In this document: piece after piece, positions 21,861 to 34,060 of the stretch
How positions within the stretch are numbered: the stretch's first letter is position 1
How the letters are laid out: each line of letters starts with the position of its first letter
From: Cinclus cinclus
Taxonomy: Eukaryota; Chordata; Aves; Passeriformes; Cinclidae
Length of the DNA: 64,000 nucleotides
NCBI RefSeq assembly: GCF_963662255.1
Contig: NC_085059.1
Location: 2,900,501-2,964,500 of the forward strand
Direction of reading: 5' to 3'
Made by a program: the position numbers and the translations under genes
The notes under the pieces: generated by a model
Seen by the model: the letters and a program-made list of their open reading frames with translations, nothing else
Database searches by the model: none
What the model was told of the DNA's origin: nothing

Positions 21861-24800
21861 AGTTTCTTGGGTAGGTTCTCCACCGGAATCACCTTTGGAG
21901 GGGTGGTTTTTTGGGAATGGTGACTCCAGCACTTCCCTGGGCAGGTTCTCCACAGGAATCACCTTTGGAGCTGTGGTTTTTCTTCCAGTGCATCCCAGTT
22001 CTCCCTGCACCTCCAGCCGCTCCTGCTGAGCCTGTGCCAGGCTATCCCAGGAGCAGCAGTGTGGGGATAAACCTGCCAATTAACAGCTCCTAATTGAAGA
22101 GCACATTCAAAACATTCCTCCTCGGGCTGGCTGAAACGGATGGCTCTGATGAGGAGCCCCGGGCAACCCAAATGTCTCTGCGTGCTGCCAAGCAGGGGAA
22201 TTTCCTGGTACTTAGGAAAATCCTCATTTTCCCAGGATGGGGAAGGGATGGAAAAGCAGAGGATAATTCCCAAAATGGTTATATTCCCTCTGAAATCCCG
22301 TTCAAGTTTTCTCCAAGTGCTGTTCATGGGTGGAGGATGAGGTTGGGTCTGTGCTGGATTTTCCAGTGGGAACTCACTGAGAACAGAGAATCCCAATATT
22401 CTGGGAGAGCAAATTCCAGGCTGCGCTGAGCTGAAGTTTCCTGACAGCTCCAGCTGTCCAATCCCTGTCCCAACCACCCCCCATGGGGCTTCATCCTGTA
22501 TGGGGTCAGCACCAAATTCTCCTTCCTGGCTGGGATTTTGAGCCCATCTCATATTTTTATTCCATTTTCCTGTTGCCAGACTGGGATGCTGCTGCTCTCT
22601 GCTTCCAAAGTGAAGCTTTCTCCTAGAGATTCCAACAAAAAGCAGTTTCCAGGTTAGAAATCCCTGAAAAGAGGCAGGGGGGATGTGTGGAATTGTTGTG
22701 GGAGCAGCTGCTGGAGCTGTTGTGGTCTCCCAGAGCTGGGAGCTGAGGCAGAAGCCCCACAAACCCCTCAGATCCAGCTGATGCCAGGGAAAGGAGCAGA
22801 AAGGAACCATTTGGGAGGGGTCAAGCACTTGGACCAAAACCTCTTGGTGGGGAGGAGGCTCCTGCTCCCAGTGGGTGTGCAGGATCTGCCTCATCCGGGG
22901 ATTGTCTCATGAATGGTTGGTGGCACCAGGAGTTTTTCCAAGCCCACAGCTCCATCCCTCCAAGGCGTCAGACGTGGCCTGGGGTGACCCTCTGCTCCCT
23001 GGCACTGCCCAGAGCCTCCTGCTGGGTGCAAATCTGCCGGGGCTGCCGGCAAATTATCCAGACATCAGCACTTGGAGGAGAAATTAATTTCCCTGCGGGA
23101 GCAAATTCCAAATCCGAGCCCAGCTCCCTGTGGCTGGTCTGAAATTCGGTGACAAATCTGTGACAACCACGTGGCCCCTGCTCTGCAGAGATGGAGCAGC
23201 ATGGCTGCAGCATCCCATGCCAGCAGGCAGGGAAGTCACTACAAGCACTGAAAAGAGATTCCACAGAAGACTTTTCAAGTTATTCCAGAGGACTGGAAGT
23301 CCTCAGGATACCTGAGCTTTCCCTGTGCAATCCACAGAAGAGAAGACATGGGAATGGGGTCATAGGTGCGTGGATGAGAAGGGAAATATTTTTAATAAAT
23401 CTGAGATCATATGATTAGGAGCATGTGAGTGAAGAACAAATGCCTTGCTGCTGGGGAAGAAGTAAAAGTGAACTCTGAAATCTTAGGTCAGGCTTAAAAT
23501 AACATGGAGGGTTTAGGACAGAGGAACCAGGAGGAGAGAGGGAAGGAAGGGACCTGAACACAAGGATGAAACGGAACAAAATGTAGTGGGACTTCACCAG
23601 CAGAGGATCAAGTGAGATAAAACTGCTCTCTCCTCTCTCGGAGGAGATAACAGCTTCCTTTATTTATTTATTTATTTTTGGAAATCAAAGGGAAATGCCC
23701 AAGATTTCATCTCCCTGAATTCCAGCACTTGACATGGCACTTTATAAACTTTCCCTGTGCCTCTGGAGAGGCTGAGCTCAGGCAGGTGAGGAAGACCCCA
23801 GGAAGGTGTTTTGGGCAGACACCAGCGCAAACTCCACAGCTTGAGCCTGAGGGCAGGTTCAGGGCAGCAAAATGATGCCCAAAATGAAAGGAACAGATCT
23901 GGGAAGAAGCCATGGGCAGCACTGAGGTGCCAATCCCTGTCCCCAGGTGTGGCAGAGCCCCAGCTGAAATGGATGGGAAAGGCACTTCCCAAGGGTTTTC
24001 CTGCCCTTTGCCAGCTCAGGGAAGGAGCAGGAGCATCCCTCTAGAACCAGAGCTCCTGCAGATTTCTCCTGCATCCCTAAAAGTGGGGGCAGACAGGAAC
24101 ATACCAGCTCCAGCCCCATCCCCTTCCCTCCAGAAATCCTCACAGCCCAGCCAGGAAAAGCCATAAAAAACATTTGAAGGGAGCCCTGAAAGCTCCTGGA
24201 GAGGAGAGCAGCACCCACTCCCCCCTCCCTGCAGGGACTGTCCCCTCAGTGCCACCCCCAGTGCTCAGCCTCCCGTGAGCATCAACATTTCTGCACTTCG
24301 CTGAGGCTGCACCAGGGCTGGGAAGGAAATGAATTCTGCTTCTCTCCACTCTGAGATGGGGAATTATTTGACAGGGATTTGTAAAGGGTTTTATGTGAAA
24401 TCTGCCTGAATGGGCTTTCTGTGGAGAGAAAGAGAAAGGCTCTGAGAACAGAAAATATGGTTCTGTCCTAATAGGGTAATTTATTAGTAGGGACAGTCAA
24501 ATTAAAACCGAAGAAAAGACAAAATAATATCCCCTGGCAGTTCAGAAATGCTGCTGCCATTGTGGGGCCACAAAGCTGTTGGGGCAGGGATTCTTCCCAC
24601 TCCAACATCCCTTTGACTGCTGCAGAGCAATTCCTGGTCAGCACTGAAGCAAGCTGGGCCTGGGATCCTCCCGACGGAGATCTGGCACTCCTGAATGCTC
24701 TGCAAACATTTCTGCAAGCCCAGAAATGCTCTGCCCCTGCTCCTGCTCTCCCTGGATAAGGGCTGGGATGGTGCCAGGATGCTGATGGCACCGTGGGCCA

Positions 24801-25064
24801 GGTTTGCTGCTCGTTGTCACAATCCAAGCCCTGCAGGGGAGTTGATTTTCTCACAGTCTGAGAGAGTTTTGGATCCAGCTGGGTTCAGGGGCAGAATAAA
24901 ACAGGCTGTCACCTCCTCCACTGTGAATGTCCCTGGTTTGGTGACAACTGAGGACCTTGTGTGACTCTCTGCTTTCTTCTTTCTCCCTGGGAGCTGTGAG
25001 GGATTGCAGGCACAGCCTGGATCCTGGAGCCAGCACTGTCCCAAAGGCTGCCCTGCCAACCCCA
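21861..25064. other. Intergenic DNA, no gene recognised
   Basis: Bases 21868-21985 contain two copies, about 75 bp apart, of GGTTCTCCACAGGAATCACC, a small tandem duplication. A TTTA tetranucleotide tract lies at 23658-23679. A 311-codon minus ORF spans 21959-22894, but it shows no recognisable domain and overlaps plus ORFs. I treat it as chance. Confidence 0.35.
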
Positions 25065-25240
25065 GAGCCACCGAGATTGGAAAAGAGCTCCAGGAGCACC
25101 AAATCCACCTTGTCACCATCCCTGAGTGCCACATCCTGCCCTTCTTTGGGCACCTTCAGGGATGGAGACTCCAAGCCTTCCTGGGCAGCCAAAGTGCTGG
25201 GACCCATTCCCAAAGGGATGAACTCCAGAAATGACCCCAG
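25065..25240 (-). mobile_element. CR1: CR1 LINE 3' fragment
   Basis: Reads GAGCCACCGAGATTGGAAAA, GAGCTCCAGGAGCACCAAAT, CACCATCCCTGAGTGCCACA and CTTCAGGGATGGAGACTCCA, which is antisense CR1, diverged. Confidence 0.7.
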
Positions 25241-26329
25241 CCTGGAGCAGGGATCAGAGGGGACACAGAGAAAGCTGATGGAGTGGGGGTGGCACAGGGA
25301 AATGCCACTCTGGGGAAAGGCCAGGCCATGTCCCCAACATCGGCAGGACCCTGCAGAGCTTGGGATGGTCCTTGTCCTCCAACTGTGATCCCTGCCTCAC
25401 ACTGTGATCCCTGCCCTCACACTGTGATCCCTGTCCCTAAACTGGGAATCTCTGGTGCCTGCCCCATGTCCTCCTTGTGTTTTCTGCTGCCTGAGCTGGG
25501 GACAGGCTGCAGGACACAGCTCAAAGGACACTGCAGGAGCCCCACTGAGGAAGGTGTCCTGCTGTCCCTGTGTCCTGCTGTCCTTGTCCCTGCCAACAGC
25601 CTTGAGCCAGCTCTTATCAGCTGATAAGGTGCTGTCTCAGGGCCCTGGTGGAAGGACAAGCCCTGCTTTGCCATGATCCACCAAATGCTGCCTGCCCGGC
25701 TCTGCTTGGCACACCAAGGGAACGGGAGCAGGGCTGGAGGGAAACGAGGTTTGCCCTTTGTGGAGCAGCGAGCTGTGAGCTGGAGCAGTCTCCTCCAGCT
25801 TCAGTGCCACGGGACTGCCTGGATGCCTTAATGAGCCAGCCCTAAAGGTAATTAATTGCTAATGACCAGGAGAACTGAGCAAAGGCTCTGCAGGTCGCTG
25901 GTCCACTGGAATTCGTTCACTTGCCCCGAGGTATTTCACAGGAGCCCAGCGGTGCCTTGGGGCCCTCTGGATCTGGGAGCGTGCTCAGCTCTGTCCTGAA
26001 TCACTGCCCAGTTCCGGGAAGGAGCAGAATCCATCGGAAAGGGCAACAGGCAGCAGGATCTTGAAACTTGGGAAAACCATGGCACCATTTCCCATCCTGC
26101 ATCCTCCCTGGACAAACTCCCCAGCTGTGCCTGGGGAGAGTTTGTTACTCCTCTCCTGCTTCCAGCAGGGCTTCCAGGGATGCTGCCACTCTCCTGGAGT
26201 GGCTGGATCAGGGCATGATGCTCCTGGGACTGAGGGAGCCATGCAAGGAGCAGCTCAGGGTGATCTGAGACCAGGGCAGAGCTCCCGGGGTCTGCAGCTC
26301 CTCCCGAGGGGCAGCTCCGAGCTCTGGGA
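25241..26329. other. Intergenic DNA, no gene recognised
   Basis: A CTGTGATCCCTGCC word is repeated three times at 25383-25435. Otherwise nothing identifiable. Confidence 0.35.
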
Positions 26330-26580
26330 CATGCAGGGAGTGTCTGGAGCTGGGACAAAGCAGGGCCAGGCTGAATTTTGGGAGAAGTTTCTTTCTCCAG
26401 AGGGTGCTGGGCACTGCCCAGGCTCCCCAAGGAATGGGCACCGAGGCAGCCAGAGCTCCAGGAGCGTTTGGACACTGCTCCAGGGATGGTTGGGGTGTCT
26501 GTGCAGGGCCAGGGGGTGGATGGATGATCCTTGGGGGTCTCTTCCAACCAAGATATTCTGAGATTCTCTGATTCTATGGC
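26330..26580 (+). mobile_element. CR1: CR1 LINE with intact 3' terminus, sense orientation
   Basis: Contains GGGTGCTGGGCACTGCCCAG, CTGCTCCAGGGATGGTTGGG, TCTCTTCCAACCAAGATATT and ends with the CR1 hallmark 3' octamers ATTCTGAG ATTCTCTG ATTCTATG at about 26,555-26,578. The octamers fix the orientation and the true 3' end of the element. Confidence 0.85.
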
Positions 26581-27124
26581 CCTGCTGTCTCAGAAGCTCC
26601 CCACCACCCATGGGTGCTGTGCTGCTTTCCTGGGGCACCCTCAGCAGCTCCATCTCCTTTATCCAATTCCAGAATTGCCTTTCTCTCGTGCCACTTGCCC
26701 TGGGCTATCTGCCTCTTCTCTTGGGAGAGCCCAGGAGTTTCTGGCTGGGTTTGCCAGGTTTTCTGCTCATTGCTGACCCTCACCCACCTGTCCAGAGAAC
26801 TGGCTGCCAGAGAAGAGCTGATGTGGGTCACGCTTATCACAGGAACCCTGGGGTTCAGCTCCAGAGAAAATGAACTTTAGGACTCAAAAATGTTCCTGGC
26901 AGAGGTGTCACCTCTGTCACCTCTCCTCCTGGCACTGGGGGCTTTGCCCAGTCTGCTCCCAGCATGCTGAGAGCCATCCTGGCATCACTCGGACCGTGGC
27001 AGATGGCAAGAGAGGGGACAGAGCCGTGGGCACAGAGCTGGGACCCACAGCCAGGACTGAGGCTGAGCAGGAGCAGAACCAGAGCTCAGCCTGGCAGGGA
27101 CTGCCCAGAGCTGGTGTTCCCCTC
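26581..27124. other. Intergenic DNA, no gene recognised
   Basis: No exon or repeat identified. ORFs overlap on both strands. Confidence 0.35.
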
Positions 27125-27210
27125 ACAAGGATGCTGGCACAAGGTGCCCAGAGCAGCTGTGGCTGCCCCTGGATCCCTGGCAGTGCCCAAGGCCAGGCTG
27201 GACATAGGAT
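27125..27210 (+). mobile_element. CR1: CR1 LINE short fragment, sense
   Basis: ACAAGGTGCCCAGAGCAGCT and CTGGATCCCTGGCAGTGCCC are the sense counterpart of the CR1 piece that opens the tandem units. The 3' end is missing. Confidence 0.7.
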
Positions 27211-27289
27211 TCCATAGGATCTCACCACTTTAGTTTTCCTTCCTTTGACCTCCTTCTCCCCACAGGCCTTTTTGAGGGTCTATGAATGA

Positions 27290-27465
27290 AGGGTGGGAGG
27301 CCCTGGCACACAGGGGATCCCTGGCAGTGCCCAAGGCCAGGTTGGACACTGGGGCTTGGAGCAGCCTGGGTCAGGGGAAAGTGTCCCTGCCATGGCAGGC
27401 GTGGCACTGGATGCAATTTAAGGTCCTTTCCAACCCAAACCACTCTGGAATTCCCTTTTCCCTGC
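27290..27465 (+). mobile_element. CR1: CR1 LINE 3' fragment, sense
   Basis: Contains GGATCCCTGGCAGTGCCCAA, GGAGCAGCCTGGGTCAGGGG, GTGTCCCTGCCATGGCAGGC and ends AACCCAAACCACTCTGGAAT. It lies 80 bp after another sense CR1 piece, so the two may be parts of one broken copy or a tandem pair. Confidence 0.8.
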
Positions 27466-30400
27466 AGCCAGGACCGAGCCAGAGGAAGGTTTGATTTTTC
27501 TTTTTTGTTCCACCTTGCATGAAGCTCCTGCAAGGTGGGCAACTGTCCCTTCTTGGGCTGTGCCAGGTTGGCCCAGCCCAGTGAGGGGATCCCTGGGGAG
27601 GCACCCAAAGCCTGCAGGGGTTGCAGGGAAGGGCTTCAGGGTGGATGTGTGGGTAGGAGAAGGCACAGGGAGGGGATTTGTCTGTGCCAGACCCTGCAAC
27701 TTCTGGGTCCCTCTGCTCACAGCCTGGAGCCTCCCTCCTGATGTGCAGCTCAAATGCAGCCTCTGGGCTCAGAGTTCCCATGGATTTGTCCCCATGCCAT
27801 GGGGCAGTGGAGCAGCTGGAGGGGTGGGTGACCCTTCCAGGATTCTCTGGAGCAGATGGCAGAGCTGATGGGCACAAGAATTTTCCTGAAGCTCTGTGAT
27901 CACACCTCCCACTTTCCAGCAAAACCCCACAGCTCTGCATCCCTCCTTGTGCTTGGAAGACTTGGGATATGCAGCTTTTTCCAGAGGGATTTTTGCCTTT
28001 TGGTCGCTTCAGTCCAGGGCAGCGCTGCTTCTCTTGTCCTGCTGCTCTTAAAAATAAATCCCTCATCCCTCACCTGAGTGTGGGGATGCTTTCCTTGGCC
28101 CTGTGTTGTGCAGGAGGAATCCTGTGGGATGTGGAGCTTCCCATAGGAATCACGGGAATGATCCTGTGGGTGTAGGGATGGAGCTCTGTACTCAGGAGCT
28201 GCCATTTCCTTCGTCTCATAGCAAAAGCAGAAATGACCAATCCTCCCCCCCACTCCATTCCTGATGCGGGAAAAGCCTCTCTGATATTAATAAGAATCTA
28301 ATTTTCCATTTATTGTTCCATGAATTAATTACATCGTGAGTAGAGTTACCTTTTACACAGCCATTAAACTTCAGGAAGGCCTCTTTATACCACTCCATGG
28401 ATAATTTAATTAGCATACTAATGTCTTATTAGCTATAAACCCAAAGCTGGTTTAGAATCACTTAAATCCAAATTCCAAAGCTTTCAGCCACCCCCCAACC
28501 CCTCAGCCTGGATGTGGGCAGAGCATGGGAAGAGTTTTCCAGGTGTTCCATCCCCAGCTGGCACTGGTGGGATGCAGCAGCAGCATCCACAGGGTGAGAT
28601 GCCAGAGAAGAGCCCCCAGCTCTGCTTCTAATTCTCATTTCATTCCCTTTTAGCTCTCCTTGGAATTTCCATGGAAGAGCTGTGATAATCCATTAGGGAT
28701 GGACAATTAAAGGCACCCAGGGGACACTGGGAGCTGGGCAGGAGCATCTGTGGTGCTTTGAGGGGTCCCTAGGGTGCAGGTTGGTGTCATCTCCTCCCTG
28801 GGACACCCCAGAGCTGAGGATGGACTGGATTCCCAAAGGATCCCCCCAAGGCAAGCAGGAGCAGAGGGCATTTGTCCCCTTGGAGGGTGGTGTCCCCTCT
28901 GTCCCTCACTGCCAGGAGCTTTGGGATTAAACCTCTGGAATTTCCGTGTTGTCCCTGCTCTGAGATTCATGCATGGTGCTGGATTCTGCCACCCACATTT
29001 TCCAAAATTCCAGACGTCCCACTGGCACCAGGATCAGGCCTGGCCCTTCTGAACCTTTTAAATACCCCAGCATCTGTGTGAAACCCTTTCCAAAACGACC
29101 CCTTGTGTGATCCAGTTACTGAGTGGAACTTTTTCTTTCCCTTTGCCCACATCTTCTGAGCTAATAAATAGCTTAATTTGGAGGTTGGAAAATTGACTCA
29201 GAGGCAAAGTTTAACTAAATTGAAGAGCAAGACTTCTGCTCGAGTGTAATAATCTGAAAATAATTGATTAATTTGCATGATCCTTCATAATTGCTTCAAT
29301 TTACACCCAAGAGGCCACTGTCATCAATAGATGAATAAGACGTAATTTTTTAAGTCCCAATAATGCACGGAATGGAATTTCGGAGATCTGCTCATTCCGC
29401 AGCTCCCAGCACGCTGTGGGAGGAATTGGGCTGGAATTGGATCCACTTGTTAAGGATTTAATTACATTCATTATCCTTGGCAAAGAGGAGGCTCCAGCCC
29501 TGCCTCAGTGATGCCAACCTCGGGGCGGAGAGATTCCAATGGGACCAGGACAGCAGCAAGAGTCCAAAATAAAGATTTTAAATCCCAAAATTTGGATTGT
29601 TCTTTGAGGTTGGCAGGGCAAGGCAGCTCCTGCAAGGTGCTCAACCCCCAGCTCAGCTTTAATTGCAATTAATGAGATTCCAGCAGGGAGCTCAGCTCCA
29701 AAAGGGCTCGACCTGGTGTGAGGAAGGCAGGGATCAAGGCAGGTAAGGAGCAGAGCTCAGGAAGGTGTTCAGGCCACACAATGGCTCTTGAAAAACTGCA
29801 AATCCAACCTTCACAAGGTCAAGGAACAGAAAATACAGCATGAAAGTGGGGAAACAGGAAGCCAGCAAGGAACAGCAAGGAATGGAAACAAACAATGGAT
29901 AATTCAAGTCTGGCAGGAACAGGAAAGGCTGCAAAGGAACCAGGCAGCTCTGCTGGCTCCCCGGGAGTTAAAAAGGAACAATTAAGGAAGATGAGGACAT
30001 GGCTGAGAAGTGAAATGATTTCATTTAATAAGTTCTCACCTCAGGGGATGTCGGGAAAAGTCTGCTCCCGACCTGCTCCTTGCTGGTAATAAAGGTGAGC
30101 TGCTAGGAAGGATTAAGGGATCAAATGAAGAGGTGCTGGTGCAAATAGGGAATTTAAAGAATATTGAGTGCCTGGGCCTGCATGGGACATTCAGGGGCTG
30201 AGGAAACCTCATAACGCAGAGGTTGAGCTGGTGGGTGAGCTGCAGGTGTTCATCCTGCTGGAAAAGCTCCTGTGGGATCAGAGGGTGGGAGGGCAGCAGC
30301 AATCCCTGTGTCTGTGTAAAGGGATCCTGGAAATCCAGGAGGTGCTGCCTGGAGAGCCTTGGGAGGTACCAGCCGTGGGAATTGTGGTCAGTGCTGGAGG

Positions 30401-30504
30401 AGGGCGAAGCTCCTTCTGGCTGTGATCCACCCTCAGGGTGCTGAGGGAAGAATGGGGGATCCATCTCGCCTTGCATCGCTCCTTACCAATCCTTTTATCC
30501 CATT
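27466..30504. other. Intergenic DNA with two AT-rich conserved-looking blocks
   Basis: No gene. Bases 28265-28450 (ATGAATTAATTACATCG, TTTAATTAGCATACTAATG) and 29155-29310 (TAATTGATTAATTTGCATGA) are repeat-free and dense in homeodomain-type TAATTA and POU-type ATTTGCAT words, so they are candidate conserved non-coding elements. The remainder is unremarkable. Confidence 0.3.
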
Positions 30505-30750
30505 TCATAGAATCGCAGAAGGGTTTGGGTGGAAAGGACCTTAAATCCCATCCAGTTCCACCCCTGCCATGGCCAGGGACACCTTCCACTGTCCCAGGTT
30601 GCTCCAACATGGCCTTGGACCCTTCCAGCTTCTCTGGGCACCCTGAGGCCTTTCCATCTTCACAGGGAAAAATTCCTTCCCAAAATCCCACCTAAAATTC
30701 TCCTCTTTCACCCTAAATCCTTCCCTCTTCATCCTACCACTCCAGGTTCT
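30505..30750 (-). mobile_element. CR1: CR1 LINE 3' fragment with terminal octamer remnant
   Basis: Begins CATAGAATCGCAGAAGGGTT (the antisense 3' octamers), then GGAAAGGACCTTAAATCCCA, TCCAGTTCCACCCCTGCCAT and GGCCAGGGACACCTTCCACT. It ends in the CTTCACCCTAAATCCTTCCC region. Confidence 0.85.
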
Positions 30751-32013
30751 TGTGAAAACCCTTGGCAGGACTTCCAGGTGGTGGAGATCAGGTGGCAGTA
30801 GCCCAAGAGCTGCCTCGGTTTTGCACCTCCTGCCTGGAGCTGCTGTGGAAATCTCCCCAGAGACAGCAGAGCAGCTAAAGTGGAAAGATAGAAGAGGTAT
30901 TGAGGCAGAAAAAAGATTCAGATTGGAGGCAGCACATGCTCAACCCTTTGTGCTCCTCTCTCACGGTGCAGAACACAGAATTATTCCATTCCCCTCAAAC
31001 CTGCTCCCTGAAAACCAGCTCATTGTTCCTCCAATTATAATTTTTTCCACCCTGACCCTAAGAAAAGTAGGATGGAGTTCCCTGCTAGCCTGGATTACCC
31101 CACAGCCATAGAATCTTCCCCCAAAGATCTCTTCCACAGAGGAAGGCCATCTCTGGGGAGATATCCCAGATTCCAGGGGATTTCTGTCGCCTGGACACAT
31201 CTTTCCAGTTTAGGACTCTTCCCCATAGCACTGACACCACTGAGTCTGGGGTTCAGACCTCTGAGGATGATTTTTGGTGATCACACCCCTTATTTTAGAG
31301 GTCCTGCCCAGCTTTTGTTGCCAGGAGTTTCCTGCCTTCAAGAGCCCCCTCAGCTCTGCTTTGGATAAGGATTTCCAGGAGAAACCTTGGTAGAAAATCC
31401 CAGCCCTAAAACAAAGGATATTTTCCAAATCCTGGGCACCCCTTGCTGTCCTTTGCACTCTGTTCCACACCAAGTTTTCCAGGCTGAGGGCATTGCTGTG
31501 ATCTCCAGCACGGTATGGAAACACAAACTCAGGGCTTGGGACACCCTGCCATTGATTTGTGGGCTGAAAATGCCACCGAGGCACGAGGAGGGCTGGAGCA
31601 CTTGGGTGACTTTTAAAAATCCCTGTTCAGCTCTGCTGGCATTTAGAGGAGAGATAAATTTGGCTCCTGTTGTGCTGGCCAAGGCAGGGAAGGGAGGTGG
31701 ATTGGGAGCCATAAAATCTCTGTCCTGCAAAGACCTTGGATCTGCTGCTGATCCCACACCTGAGGAGCTGCCTCATGTTCCTGCCCCTGTTCCCCTTGGG
31801 ATCTATGGCCATGAGGCCTAAAAAGATTAAAAACCAAATGGAAAATGAAGTTTATTTGTGACTCTGCACAGGGGCAGTGGGAGCAAAAGCCTAAATTTGG
31901 GAAAAATCATCTGGGATTCTCTGCTATGCCCCACTCCACACTTCAGGTTATTTTTAGGGGAGAAATGGGCACTCGACATCTGGGTTGTTTTGTCCTGGGC
32001 TTGTACTTCAAAA
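30751..32013. other. Intergenic DNA, no gene recognised
   Basis: Nothing identifiable. Confidence 0.35.
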
Positions 32014-32225
32014 TTGTGGAATCCCAGAATGATTTGGGATCTGAAAGGTTGTTTTGTTCCACCTCCTTCCATGGGCAGGGACACCTCCTACTAATCCCAG
32101 ACTGCTCCAAGCCCCATCCTACCTGGCCTTGGACACTTCCAGGGGCAGCTCCAACTTCTCTGGACACCCTGAATTCCCTCAGAGCCAAGAATTCCATCCT
32201 AGCATCTGTCAGACATTGCAATACC
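32014..32225 (-). mobile_element. CR1: CR1 LINE 3' fragment
   Basis: GTGGAATCCCAGAATGATTT, CCATGGGCAGGGACACCTCC, CTGCTCCAAGCCCCATCCTA and CTGGCCTTGGACACTTCCAG in antisense order. Confidence 0.8.
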
Positions 32226-33574
32226 CCTGGGTAGTTTTCCCCATTCCTGGATTTTCCTTGCTAAATATGCAGATTATTTCCACCCTAGCGCTTAACTGGG
32301 TTTAAATAATAATAAATCCCATAAATGCTGGATGGAAAACACTTCCAGAATCCCTGGAATGCTGGGAAAAGCCTGAGAAAAGATGTTACAGCAGCCAGGA
32401 ACATCTGCAAGCTGACAGCCTGTGAGTTTATTTGGGCAGAGCTGCATCCATGTAGTGCTTCCAATTTAATTTCCATGTTTTCCCGAGAAGAAGAAAAACG
32501 TCCTGGGTTTCCTGGGTGACTGGGGGAGGTTTGGCTGTGATCAGGCAGCTCTGATCTCACCCTGCAACATTTCCTTGCTGGCAGACAGGGAGCAGCAGGC
32601 TGGCTAGACAGGGAAAGATCTGGGAAAAGGATATTTTGTAGGGATGTGGGGTTTCATCACATTCTGCTCACCTTTGATTGAAATCACACAATTGAGGTTT
32701 GAGGTCTCAAAACGAGACCCATCCCTAAATCCCTCTCCACTTCCAGACAGCCCCAAATCTCTGCTCTTCCCTGCTGGAGAAGTCCCAGCTCTGTGCTGAT
32801 GGAATTTTGAAGGGTGATGCTGCTGAAGGGCAGGATGGCGCTGGATCCAAGGACGAGGAGCAGGTGGAGTGAGCAGCGATGAAATTCCAGCACTCCCTGA
32901 TGGAGCTCCAAACCTTCCTGTCAATGCTGACATCCAGCCCGTGGCCGCCTCAAGAAATTCCAGGTGGATTGGCAAAATTTTCACCCTCCCAGGAGCCTCC
33001 CAGCTTCCAGCTGTCCCCTCCACAGCAGGGAGCTGCTTCCCTTCAGAGCCAAGTGAAGAGTGGAAGGCAGGAGGGAGAAAGGAAAAAAAAAAATCATGAA
33101 TATTAATTAGAATTCGAGTGAATTTCAATTAGGCCGTGTTCAGGCTCCACAAATATTTGAGCAGCACTATTGCAAACAGGAGGAAAAAGCAGATCTGTAA
33201 CTTTAACTCACAAATATTCACAAAAGATAAATTTTGTACTCGCTGTTCACACCGGCTTCACTCCAATCCTGCTCCTGATTCCAGACCGTGCTTGGGGGGA
33301 GGAGGCAGTAAATGGAATAAATTTTCCCATTTAATGGATCCTGGGGGGGGTATGGGTGTTAAATGATGAGCTGTGAATGCTGAGGCAGGTGAGATGCTCT
33401 GGTTTCCTGCCAGCCTCAACAAGGCAAGGTCACAGGGTGGGAATGGGATGGATCCAACAGGGATGGAGCAGGAAACAATTCCCAGGAGCTTTGGGTCATG
33501 CAGAACCTGGAATGTCTGGTGCATCTCAGCATGGAGAATCCCAGGCTGCTGATTTCAGCTCATGGAGCATTGGG
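32226..33574. other. Intergenic DNA, no gene recognised
   Basis: An AT-rich patch at 33085-33240 includes CATGAATATTAATTAGAATTC. Otherwise nothing identifiable. Confidence 0.35.
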
Positions 33575-34060
33575 ATCATCCCAGAATCACCGAGTGATTT
33601 GGGTTGGAAGGGACCTTAGAGCTCATCCCATCCCATCCCATCCCATCCCATCCCATCCCATCCCATCCCATCCCATCCCATCCCACCCCATCCCATCCTA
33701 CCCCTACCATAGCAGGGACACCTTCCCCTGTCCCAGGCTGCTCCAAGCCCCAGTGTCCAACCTGATCTTGGACACTTCCAGGGATCCAGGGGCAGCCACA
33801 GCTGCTCTGGAAATTCCATCCCAGTCCCTCCCCACCCTCCCAGCCAGGAATTCTTTCCCAGTATCCCATCCATCCCTGCCCTCTGACAGTGGTAAGCCAT
33901 TCCCTGTGTCCATCCCTGTAAATCATCTCTCTCCACATTTCCTGCAGCTCCTGGAGCTCCTGCATGGCCACACTGAGTTCACCCCAAAGCTTCTCCTGTC
34001 CAGGTGAACAATCCCAGCTCTCCCAGCCTTTCCTTATGGAATATAGGCAGGTCCAGGTGA
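33575..34060 (-). mobile_element. CR1: CR1 LINE fragment carrying a CCCAT expansion
   Basis: Opens CATCCCAGAATCACCGAGTG, continues GGTTGGAAGGGACCTTAGAG, is interrupted by the pentanucleotide tract and resumes at AGCAGGGACACCTTCCCCTG. It runs on through CCAGGTGAACAATCCCAGCT. It resembles the 20.3-kb copy in both subfamily and position of the expansion. Confidence 0.85.
33626..33703. repeat. (CCCAT)n pentanucleotide microsatellite
   Basis: About 15 copies of CCCAT with one or two variant units (CCCAC, CCTAC) near the right end. It sits at the same CR1 position as the tract at 20,377. Confidence 0.95.

Noticed and set aside
21959..22894. 311-codon minus-strand ORF
   Set aside because: No domain, no splice context, low-complexity composition and several overlapping plus-strand ORFs. 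I could not distinguish it from chance.
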